From positions 1 through 64,000 of the forward strand of contig QBVD01000058.1 in NCBI GenBank assembly GCA_003058525.1: a DNA stretch of 64,000 nt, written 5' to 3'. The notes under the pieces were generated by a model, which was given only the letters and a program-made list of their open reading frames with translations, searched no databases and was not told the DNA's origin. Positions 49,815 to 56,474 of the stretch are shown here, in pieces; within the stretch, counting starts at the first letter, position 1, and every line of letters starts with the position of its first letter. The stretch comes from a gamma proteobacterium symbiont of Ctena orbiculata. GTDB taxonomy: Bacteria; Pseudomonadota; Gammaproteobacteria; Chromatiales; Chromatiaceae. The translations under genes and the position numbers were made by a program.

Positions 49815-50105
49815 GTGGCCAGCAAACAGGAAAGTAATGCGAAAAAGAGCACTACAACAAAAAAAACCAAGGCCAAGGTGAGTAAGAAAAAAGTCACAAA
49901 GAAAAAGGCAATCACTAAGAAACGGGTTGCAAAAAAAACCATGTCAAAACGTAGCGCCAGAGCCTCTATCAGTCCGAGGGAGCGCTACGAGATGATAGCG
50001 ACCATGGCTTACTATCGCGCCGAACAACGCAACTTCGAATCGGGACACGATGTTGAGGATTGGCTCGAGTGCGAGAGTATTATCGACAGCATGCTCGGAA
50101 AATAG
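49815..50105 (+). CDS. Lysine-rich DUF2934 protein
   Basis: The 96-residue protein starts at GTG (49815) with AGGAG upstream. Residues 1-48 are a Lys/Thr/Ser/Ala-rich, histone-H1-like tail (for example KKTKAKVSKKKVTKKK). The C-terminal half is a DUF2934 domain (ERYEMIATMAYYRAEQRN, GHDVEDWLECESIID). DUF2934 has no proven role. The basic tail suggests nucleic-acid binding. It is the last gene that looks like ordinary chromosome before the prophage. Confidence 0.82.
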   Translation: MASKQESNAKKSTTTKKTKAKVSKKKVTKKKAITKKRVAKKTMSKRSARASISPRERYEMIATMAYYRAEQRNFESGHDVEDWLECESIIDSMLGK

Positions 50106-50643
50106 ATGTGACTTGGTCTACCACTACTTCCTGATCGGGATTTAATGCCTCCTACCAAACCATTGAGGAGGAACAGTCACACTCCATAATGATCCCTATA
50201 CCCCACCCATTGGCCCAGTTGCGGTCATAGGTCCGTATAAAACTGGGCAGTGGGCAGGAATTTCCAACCGAACACTGGAGCATAGAACGCTCGAGTGTCA
50301 ATAACTTGTAAATTGCGAGTGGGGCAAGCCCAAGAAGAATTGCCTGCTGTGAAAGTGTCCGGGAGGCGGTAATCAGCCACCGCCGAATACTGTGAATCGG
50401 GCTGGAGAGGAAACCGTGACGCCCGGCATACATCGGATATGGCGTCCCCAAGGGGAAGCGATGGATGGACACTCTCGGTTGAGTCTGACACATGCCGAAT
50501 GGCCACCTGATTAAAAGTCTCAGGGAGAAGCTTTTAAAATCAGACGGTTAAACGATAATGTTGACGGCCGCCCACCCTAACGGAGCACTAAAAATCAAAT
50601 ACTTACAAGTACGTTGACGGCCAAAAAAAGTTCATTTTAACCC
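50106..50643. other. Host-prophage junction region without a supported gene
   Basis: About 540 bases hold no reliable gene. Open frames on the minus strand at 50152-50506 lack a ribosome site and any family signature. The decamer GTTGACGGCC occurs twice (50560-50569 and 50613-50622), 53 bases apart, just before the phage promoter. An attachment site may lie here, but the other prophage end is outside the window so it cannot be identified. Confidence 0.4.
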
Positions 50644-50671
50644 TTGACAAACTAACCCATTGGGTTATACT
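50644..50671 (+). promoter_or_regulatory. Strong sigma-70-like promoter with internal palindromic operator
   Basis: TTGACA (50644-50649) and TATACT (50666-50671) are separated by 16 bases. The spacer holds a perfect odd palindrome, TAACCCA-T-TGGGTTA (50653-50667), which a repressor bound there would use to block RNA polymerase. The direct repeat GATTTAGC follows at 50689-50696 and 50707-50714. It drives the small RNA and accessory genes to the right. Confidence 0.75.
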
Positions 50672-50677
50672 TAATAT

Positions 50678-50864
50678 CAACAGGAAGTGATTTAGCCAAG
50701 TAAAAGGATTTAGCGGGGAGATGGCAACCCTCTCTCCCCCCAGGTGGTAGCTGGGGGTTGATGGAGAGACCAAAGGGCGAGAGCCTACTAGACGTCCAAA
50801 ACCTAGTATAGCGTGACCCCCGCCACGGCGCTAGCCCGGAGCGCAAAAACCGGGCACTTTTTCA
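50678..50864 (+). ncRNA. Structured phage leader/small RNA ending in a terminator (possible C4-type)
   Basis: A roughly 185-base transcript is expected from the promoter just upstream. It can fold into a chain of stems. GGGGAGA (50715-50721) pairs with TCTCCCC (50733-50739). A GGGGGT/ACCCCC long-range stem encloses an ACTAG/CTAGT hairpin near 50786-50810. The end is GCCCGG paired with CCGGGC followed by TTTTT, a rho-independent terminator or attenuator at about 50834-50863. The place and fold recall phage C4 antisense RNAs that control antirepressor operons. I could not find antisense pairing to the next ribosome site, so the class is a guess. Confidence 0.55.
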
Positions 50865-50887
50865 ACGAGAGACAGAAATAGGATTCG

Positions 50888-51103
50888 ATGACAATGACTA
50901 TCAATACTACGCTAAAAGATTTTAATGAATCAGAATTTCGCGCATGGTTTGACGCCACAGCTAGAACAGGGATTGACTACGACACTACTTTGAGAGCCGC
51001 TCTTGATTCTATGGAACGAGACCACGAGATCGGTGCAGATCCTAGCTATGAACTTAGCAAAGCCTACACAAAGAGCGGTCAACCTGAAACCTATTGGTTG
51101 TAA
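50888..51103 (+). CDS. 71-aa phage accessory protein of unknown function
   Basis: The small acidic protein begins at the ATG at 50888 with AGGA 5 bases upstream. Its sequence (MTMTINTTLKDFNESEFRAW, then TLRAALDSMERDHEIGADPS) has no signal or membrane segment and no motif that I recognise. It is the first gene after the structured RNA and just before a small helix-turn-helix gene. In phages such pairs include anti-CRISPR genes with Aca regulators, antitoxin-type modules and other morons. The position suggests one of these, but the sequence does not prove any. Confidence 0.65.
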   Translation: MTMTINTTLKDFNESEFRAWFDATARTGIDYDTTLRAALDSMERDHEIGADPSYELSKAYTKSGQPETYWL

Positions 51104-51108
51104 CCGGA

Positions 51109-51321
51109 ATGACACCGAAACAGATTAAAGAGATCCGGCTCAAGGCCCGCCTGTCGCAAGCTGGCCTCGCCGAAGTTTTTGACACTCACCCCATGACTAT
51201 CAGCAAATGGGAACGGGGGGAGAGGACGCCTGACGGCGCGGCAGTCGCCGCGCTTAAGGCGATAAGGTGGGCGGTGAAAGAAGGGAAGGCTGAGGAACTT
51301 TTAGACGCGTTCCGGCGCTAA
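51109..51321 (+). CDS. 70-aa XRE-type helix-turn-helix regulator
   Basis: The protein is almost wholly a helix-turn-helix domain: IKEIRLKARLSQAGLAEVFD, then HPMTISKWERGERTPDGAAV. That layout is typical of Cro/C1-type (XRE) regulators, with a short helical tail. The ATG at 51109 is chosen because it starts the domain cleanly; a TTG 15 bases upstream is possible. It probably binds the palindrome in the promoter at 50653-50667 and represses its own operon. Size and position match Aca-type repressors of anti-CRISPR operons. Confidence 0.82.
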   Translation: MTPKQIKEIRLKARLSQAGLAEVFDTHPMTISKWERGERTPDGAAVAALKAIRWAVKEGKAEELLDAFRR

Positions 51322-51593
51322 TATCTCAGCCGCCCGCGTGCCGGATTGGTACCCCTACGGCCGTTAAATTCTAACGATTGGAGCCAAAAAATGGACATCA
51401 CACTAAAAACCGAACCAGTAGAAAAAATCAGACAGGCTGAAGTACAGATCCCGTACCAAAAACTACTCGTCGAATTTACCACCGTCGCCGAACTGAGGGG
51501 CGCGATCAAAACAGAGATCGACCGCATGTTTGAAAAGGACGAACTAGGCTTAATCGTTGACGAAATTTAAGAGGTTAAGATCTCAGCCGCCCG
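51319..51593. repeat. 18-bp direct repeat bracketing the 59-aa gene
   Basis: TAATATCTCAGCCGCCCG (51319-51336) and TAAGATCTCAGCCGCCCG (51576-51593) differ at one base. The right copy codes for the end of the minus-strand fibre-associated protein (RAAEIL). The left copy would encode the same residues but stands free, overlapping the stop of the regulator gene. The segment between them carries the 59-aa gene. Confidence 0.75.
51391..51570 (+). CDS. 59-aa phage accessory protein of unknown function
   Basis: The ATG at 51391 follows GGAG at a good distance. The product (MDITLKTEPVEKIRQAEVQI and on, ending FEKDELGLIVDEI) is acidic and has no recognisable motif. It is convergent with the fibre-associated gene and overlaps its stop by a few bases. 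It is more AT-rich than the tail genes and lies between the two copies of an 18-bp repeat, which marks it as an insertion. Confidence 0.6.
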   Translation: MDITLKTEPVEKIRQAEVQIPYQKLLVEFTTVAELRGAIKTEIDRMFEKDELGLIVDEI

Positions 51594-51971
51594 ACCGGTC
51601 GCGATAAGCCCGGCCGATTCCATGTAAGTCACGCCGCCAATCAGATCCTGATTATCAGAGTCGATCACCTTGGCGACCTGTAACGTAAACATAAACGCCC
51701 CGACGACCGGATCTGTTGCCTGCGCGGCAACGATTGCCGCCTTCTCGGTGATCGTGAAGCGGCGTAGCAACTCCGTCGGTGTGATTTGATACGTGGTAGG
51801 GGCCGGCCCAGGTTCGGGCGGCGTAGGCGCGGAGAATGTCACTCCGTCATACGTCCAACCCGGCCCGATAGTTGGCTGATCAGAGACGTCTATCGCGCCC
51901 GGATGGTCGAGCGATGGGGATTTAAAAACATTCTTAACGACACCGTTCTCGATTAAAGCAAGTCGATACAT
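51567..51971 (-). CDS. Phage tail-fibre-associated protein (chaperone-like)
   Basis: The 134-residue protein begins MYRLALIENGVVKNVFKS and has a WTYDGVTFSAP motif and a Pro-rich linker, then a helical C-terminal half (TELLRRFTITEKAAIVAAQA). This layout is common to small proteins encoded last in tail modules, often fibre chaperones or fibre-tip proteins. Its exact role is not clear. It is the final gene of the minus-strand tail operon. Confidence 0.6.
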   Translation of the reverse strand: MYRLALIENGVVKNVFKSPSLDHPGAIDVSDQPTIGPGWTYDGVTFSAPTPPEPGPAPTTYQITPTELLRRFTITEKAAIVAAQATDPVVGAFMFTLQVAKVIDSDNQDLIGGVTYMESAGLIATGRAAEILTS

Positions 51972-51984
51972 TTTTCAATCCCCG

Positions 51985-52923
51985 CTACTCAAACCAGGTA
52001 ATAACACAAAGGCCGTCTGCACCGTCGCCACCGTTGTAGGCTGTTGCCGTGCTGGAAAAAGCACCGCCACCACCGCCACCAGTATTCGCGACCGCATCCC
52101 CGCCGGCGCCTGACGTTCCGCGCGCACCATCACCGCCACCGTCAACACCCGCAGGGATAAAAGGTCCGTATACGGAACTGTCCGGCTGGTATCTCGAACC
52201 GCCACCCCCACCGCCGCCATATCCTCCTAAGCCATACCCAGGCTGTAGCGGACCAAACAAGTCTGCTTTGTCTGACGCCATCGCCCCTTTATTCCCGTAA
52301 GCCGATGCGCCGGGATAACCGCCCGATGAGGTACTCGCCATAGCGACGGGAGAGCGACTGGCCCCGGCACCACACCCCCCGAAATCCGCCTGTAGGGTAC
52401 CGCCGCCACCCGCGCCACCGGTATTACCGTTCGCGTCAGCGGAGTTAAGCAACGATATCGTTGCGGAACCAGGCGCACCGCCCCCGCCCCCATATGCAGT
52501 TAGAGAGGCTCCACCCGACAGGGTACTATCACCCCCTGCAGAACCTGCATTTCCACCAACGCCACCGGAACCCCCCGCGCCGATCGTAACAGTCAGGTTA
52601 CTGGTGATTGCGAGATCGCGCTCGATGACTTGACCGCCGCCTCCGCCTCCTCCGACTAAGACGCCGGTGTTTGCCTCTACACCGCCACCACCACCGCCCG
52701 CGCCGATCAGAAGCACGTGAACGGAATCCACCCCAGCAGGTCGAGGAAAGGTTCCCGACGTCGTGAATACTTGCGTCTTTCGAACCTTGCCGACGCTCGA
52801 CACATCAGCGTCTAAATGCGCCATGGTCGCCGCGTCAATGTTGTCGAGATTGTCCGCCCTAGCCACCGTTATGCGGTCAAGTAATTTTTTCAGTTTTCCG
52901 GGAACACCCGCCAAGAACATCAT
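51985..52923 (-). CDS. Glycine-rich phage tail adhesin/fibre protein
   Basis: The 312-residue product starts at 52923, with GGAG upstream and next to the stop of the preceding gene. Residues 1-75 are a short helical stem (TVARADNLDNIDAATMAHLD). The rest is a glycine-rich beta/polyglycine domain with runs such as GAGGGGGG and TIGAGGSGGVGGN, ending VITWFE. Glycine-rich tips of this kind form the receptor-binding end of tail fibres. It is thus the likely host-range determinant, along with the J-like protein. Confidence 0.75.
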   Translation of the reverse strand: MMFLAGVPGKLKKLLDRITVARADNLDNIDAATMAHLDADVSSVGKVRKTQVFTTSGTFPRPAGVDSVHVLLIGAGGGGGGVEANTGVLVGGGGGGGQVIERDLAITSNLTVTIGAGGSGGVGGNAGSAGGDSTLSGGASLTAYGGGGGAPGSATISLLNSADANGNTGGAGGGGTLQADFGGCGAGASRSPVAMASTSSGGYPGASAYGNKGAMASDKADLFGPLQPGYGLGGYGGGGGGGSRYQPDSSVYGPFIPAGVDGGGDGARGTSGAGGDAVANTGGGGGGAFSSTATAYNGGDGADGLCVITWFE

Positions 52924-52927
52924 GATT

Positions 52928-53338
52928 TTAACTCCACACCTCAGCCAACCATCCACCATTGGCATCAAAAATATTAGTGACCTTACCTAACGGATAATCC
53001 ACACCGCCCAGCGGCTCATAGAGGCCGCCGGAGTCAGCGGAATAATAAGAAGTGATTTCCACTGCGTTACCCTCTTCACCGCCGGTAGTGCCCCATGTGT
53101 AAACCAGCTTGATGCGCTCAACGCCTCTGCTATATACAATCTGATCCATTTGATCCGGATCAGTAGGTGGCGTTGTTCCATCACTGTTCTGCGCTTCACT
53201 ATTCCAACCAGGATATCCACCGTTTCTTATCAGCCCATCTCTGATGGCCAATAAATTCTTTCTGGTTGAATCAAACGCCTGTGTGCCGTTTTCCGTGGAT
53301 GGATCAGGCAGCGCCGGATCAAAAGGTTCATAAGCCAT
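52928..53338 (-). CDS. Phage tail protein of unknown role
   Basis: The 136-residue acidic protein (MAYEPFDPALPDPSTENGTQ) shares a base with the end of the J-like gene and lies just before the adhesin gene. Its C-terminal half is strand-rich (IKLVYTWGTTGGEEGNAVEI, GGWLAEVW). It could be a fibre base or baseplate accessory. I recognise no family. Base use is more AT-rich than in the J-like gene. Confidence 0.6.
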   Translation of the reverse strand: MAYEPFDPALPDPSTENGTQAFDSTRKNLLAIRDGLIRNGGYPGWNSEAQNSDGTTPPTDPDQMDQIVYSRGVERIKLVYTWGTTGGEEGNAVEITSYYSADSGGLYEPLGGVDYPLGKVTNIFDANGGWLAEVWS

Positions 53339-55962
53339 CAGACTCCCCCGAAGCGCCAGATAAAATCATTAGCTACCTGTGCGCCAGTATCATCAAAAAT
53401 GTAAACATCAAAGGTTGTAGGATTGCCCACCACGATATTGTCAACCGTGGGTGACAGCGCCGATGATCCAACCGGCGTGATTGAGATTGACTGCACTGCT
53501 GAATACTCATTGGCCAGAGTGATGGTGGTGGGCGAGACAGCAGAACTAGTGCCTGAGCCGTTCTCTTCACGCGGCACCGCATCCACCCGGATGCTCACAC
53601 CGGTCAATTTCACCAACATCGTGTCCGTATCAGCCGCTGCTACGCGAATTCTGGCGTACCTGGCAGTGACCTTGGCCGTTAGATTCACGTACTGCGTCCA
53701 GTCAGACCCGTTTTCAGACAGCTCGAGGTACGCGGTAACAACGCCGGAGAGCGCCGAGAAGTCAATCTCGGCTTGCCATGTGCCCGAGATTAATAGTCCA
53801 GCGTCCCAAGTCTCGGAAAGGAGCTCCGACGAGCCACTCGAATGGTAGGTCGCCAAGGGGTTGGTATAGGTCGACATCACATTCGGGAACATCGACGCGA
53901 TCGTGTCGCCCATCTCGGTTACAAAACGCCGAACCATATCGACCCGCCCGAGTTGAAACTCCCGAACATTGGTTAGCGTCGGTGACGAAAAATCGTTCGA
54001 ATCGACCAGGAACGCACCGCTATCGAGGGTAACGACAACCTGTTGACGCGCCTCATTTGCCGAATACTGCCCGACACTATCAAGCGCCTTGACCATGAAA
54101 TCCCACGTCCCCGCCGGCACGTCATTTGTTACGATGCGGAGGGCGTCGACACGATCGATCAGTATCCCGTCGTCCCATAAACCGGATGCCGCAACGTAAC
54201 GGATCTCATAGCGCCAGATATCGAGATCGACCGCCGGCTCCCAATTCAAGCGAACTTCACCGCCGACTTCGAAACCGTCGAGATTCGGCACGTCACCGGG
54301 AATAAGATATTTGCCGTTCGCCGTGATATTGACAGTTTGCCAATCCGATACCGCACCCACACTTGAAACCGTGCGGACTTGCACCGTGTAATAAACGAGA
54401 TCCTGAACAGCGGGCGAGGTATATTCCGGATCGGGCACGCTGGCCTGGTGGACGAGCGTCGGCCCGTCCATAACCCGCACGTCCCAGTGATCCAGATAGG
54501 TAAACGGTGAAGCGTCCCAGGTTACCGCCAACCGAGACGCGTATGTCCCGTTTGCGAGTTGGTAGACCTCCTCGACAACACTTAACCCGGTCGGTGCCGG
54601 CGGGTCGGTCGGCGAGGGAAGCGTCGTGTCCTGGTACGTCGGAGCCGTTTCAATATTGTCGGAAAAGACGCCCGGTTGATATTCGTACCCGGTAACCTGC
54701 CAGCGTCCCGGCTCGATCGGAGTAACACTCGTTATCCGGATCGGCTTCGCTGTCAGCCCCCGCGAACTGGTGACCGTAACAATGTCGCCGACCTGATCCT
54801 GCAACGCTTCGTCATGCGTGACGAACGTCACTTCGAGATCGGTCAAGGTCAATGCATTCAATCGCTCGACGGCTTCACGTTGCGCCTGCGAATAACGATC
54901 GATACCCGGGAGGCTGACCTCCGAAACACGCCATTCGAGCGAACCATCGACGGCCCCCGAAAGATTTGCATAGGCGGGCGAGTCCCGCCATTCATCCGAC
55001 GATTTGTCGGTGTAGTTGATTTTTACAACGGTCGGAGCGTCCGCGACACTCTTCAAGCGAATCTGTAAACGCGGGTTTCCCCTATTGTCGGCAACGATAT
55101 CGTCGTCGGTGATCGCCCGTGTGACGGCTGCAGGTCGGTTACTGACAAGCTTGGTGATCGAACCCTCGTTGACCATGAAACACCCGGCGTAAACGCTCAG
55201 CGTATCGGCCCAGGTATCGACGTCGCTCTTGCTATTCAGTACCAGACCAAGCGTACGCCGTTTCTCGGTAGTCTGGACGAGTTCGTCACAATCATCGGCG
55301 ACCGTGGACACGCTCCCCCAGTCGATCGACTTGCCTCTACCATACAAGGCCGACGTCTCGAGATCCGCCAGCGCCAAGGCTGGATTATCCGAGTACAACC
55401 AGGTAGCGCTATCCGTAGGCGATTGACCAACGTCTCGCGGATCATAGACCTTTTTACCCCGGATCTGTGCGACGAATTGCGGCGCGTTCATATCAGTTGA
55501 GGCAGAGATCTCGACAACCGAATAAGCAAGGCCGACAGTCCGCCCGCGAATGGACGTAACGAGGGGGTTATTCCAACCGGAAAAAGCGTTCGCGAGTGTC
55601 GGATCGACGCCCTGTGTCGTTGTGCCTGTGTAGTGTGTGACGGTAACCGACGCCGGGGCGGGTGTACCGTCCGACAAATATAGCCCGTCGATCGCCTCGA
55701 TCTCACCAAGACACCAAACCAGCAGCATGACCAAACGGTTCTGATAAACCGTCACCTTACCAACGAGTGGACCGGTTCGAAATTCACCATAGCCGAACGG
55801 CACCACTGCGCCTGCCCCAGCTATCGACAATTGCCGATCGTCGGCGGTACTCGCGACAGAATTAACGACACGACGAGGAACAACCGACAACCGTCTGGCG
55901 GGTTCCGGTTCGAGATCAACCGCGGTCGGTGGTAGTGGGTAATCGGGTAGCTGCAGCGTCAT
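53338..55962 (-). CDS. J-like tail-tip (host specificity) protein
   Basis: The 874-residue protein matches the tip-attachment proteins of siphoviruses. It has an N-terminal hub part (LSIAGAGAVVPFGYGEFRTG, LVWCLGEIEAIDGLYLSDG), a central phage-tail_3-like part (VTFVTHDEALQDQVGDIVTV, WQVTGYEYQPGVFSD) and two fibronectin-III-like repeats (APTGLSVVEEVYQLANGTYA; GDVPNLDGFEVGGEVRLNWE). A C-terminal beta-sandwich domain closes it. It forms the end of the tail and touches the host receptor. The C-terminal segment has a base composition nearer to the neighbouring fibre genes, suggesting module exchange. Confidence 0.82.
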   Translation of the reverse strand: MTLQLPDYPLPPTAVDLEPEPARRLSVVPRRVVNSVASTADDRQLSIAGAGAVVPFGYGEFRTGPLVGKVTVYQNRLVMLLVWCLGEIEAIDGLYLSDGTPAPASVTVTHYTGTTTQGVDPTLANAFSGWNNPLVTSIRGRTVGLAYSVVEISASTDMNAPQFVAQIRGKKVYDPRDVGQSPTDSATWLYSDNPALALADLETSALYGRGKSIDWGSVSTVADDCDELVQTTEKRRTLGLVLNSKSDVDTWADTLSVYAGCFMVNEGSITKLVSNRPAAVTRAITDDDIVADNRGNPRLQIRLKSVADAPTVVKINYTDKSSDEWRDSPAYANLSGAVDGSLEWRVSEVSLPGIDRYSQAQREAVERLNALTLTDLEVTFVTHDEALQDQVGDIVTVTSSRGLTAKPIRITSVTPIEPGRWQVTGYEYQPGVFSDNIETAPTYQDTTLPSPTDPPAPTGLSVVEEVYQLANGTYASRLAVTWDASPFTYLDHWDVRVMDGPTLVHQASVPDPEYTSPAVQDLVYYTVQVRTVSSVGAVSDWQTVNITANGKYLIPGDVPNLDGFEVGGEVRLNWEPAVDLDIWRYEIRYVAASGLWDDGILIDRVDALRIVTNDVPAGTWDFMVKALDSVGQYSANEARQQVVVTLDSGAFLVDSNDFSSPTLTNVREFQLGRVDMVRRFVTEMGDTIASMFPNVMSTYTNPLATYHSSGSSELLSETWDAGLLISGTWQAEIDFSALSGVVTAYLELSENGSDWTQYVNLTAKVTARYARIRVAAADTDTMLVKLTGVSIRVDAVPREENGSGTSSAVSPTTITLANEYSAVQSISITPVGSSALSPTVDNIVVGNPTTFDVYIFDDTGAQVANDFIWRFGGV

Positions 55963-56474
55963 CGCGATTCCAACACCAGGCTATCACCGTTCCACAGGAT
56001 ACGCGTTCCGGGAATCGGCATGTCTTCACCCAAAAACGAAGAGAGTTGCACGCGGGGGGTGCGAGCGGTCAAAACTCCGTCGGAGACAAGCGTCATGGTT
56101 ACGTAGTCATCGATTGAAGGAACCCCGCTAATGACCCCTGAGAATAAATGCTCGGCGTCGTCAACGGCGTAAGGATCGCTCCCATACAATTGATAGATAT
56201 CGACCGGAATGTCGCGGATACCGTTACCCAGGACAAGCGCACCATAGGCGTTATCGTGATTCAGCAGTCTGAGGCTTGCGGTCTGCCCGCCGCCCTTCGT
56301 TTGTCGAATTGAGCGAACCTCAACCCCTGAGTCGATCCAGTTCTGGCCGTTCCAACTAACATCCCCGACAGTCGACAACCGAATAGCCGGCGCGTACCCC
56401 AATTCGACGAGATAGACCGGCGTCGTTGAGTCTTGCGCGACGGCGGTTGATACGGTGGCGGATAGGTTGCGCAT
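55959..56474 (-). CDS. Distal tail protein
   Basis: The 171-residue strand-rich protein (VYLVELGYAPAIRLSTVGDV, ASLRLLNHDNAYGALVLGNG, RDIPVDIYQLYG) is placed between the tape measure and the J-like tip. That position and fold type are typical of distal-tail/baseplate hub proteins. It overlaps the next gene by four bases. No enzyme motif is visible. Confidence 0.7.
   Translation of the reverse strand: MRNLSATVSTAVAQDSTTPVYLVELGYAPAIRLSTVGDVSWNGQNWIDSGVEVRSIRQTKGGGQTASLRLLNHDNAYGALVLGNGIRDIPVDIYQLYGSDPYAVDDAEHLFSGVISGVPSIDDYVTMTLVSDGVLTARTPRVQLSSFLGEDMPIPGTRILWNGDSLVLESR

Noticed and set aside
50152..50506. Minus-strand open frames in the host-prophage gap, considered as a transposase remnant
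   Set aside because: No ribosome site, no recognised motif and no terminal repeats; I could not tie it to a family.
50834..50910. C4-type antisense pairing between the structured RNA and the ribosome site of the 71-aa gene
   Set aside because: No complementary stretch of useful length was found by eye, so this mechanism is not claimed.
52049..52700. Proline-rich plus-strand open frames opposite the adhesin gene
   Set aside because: They are the mirror image of the glycine codons on the minus strand and carry no other support.
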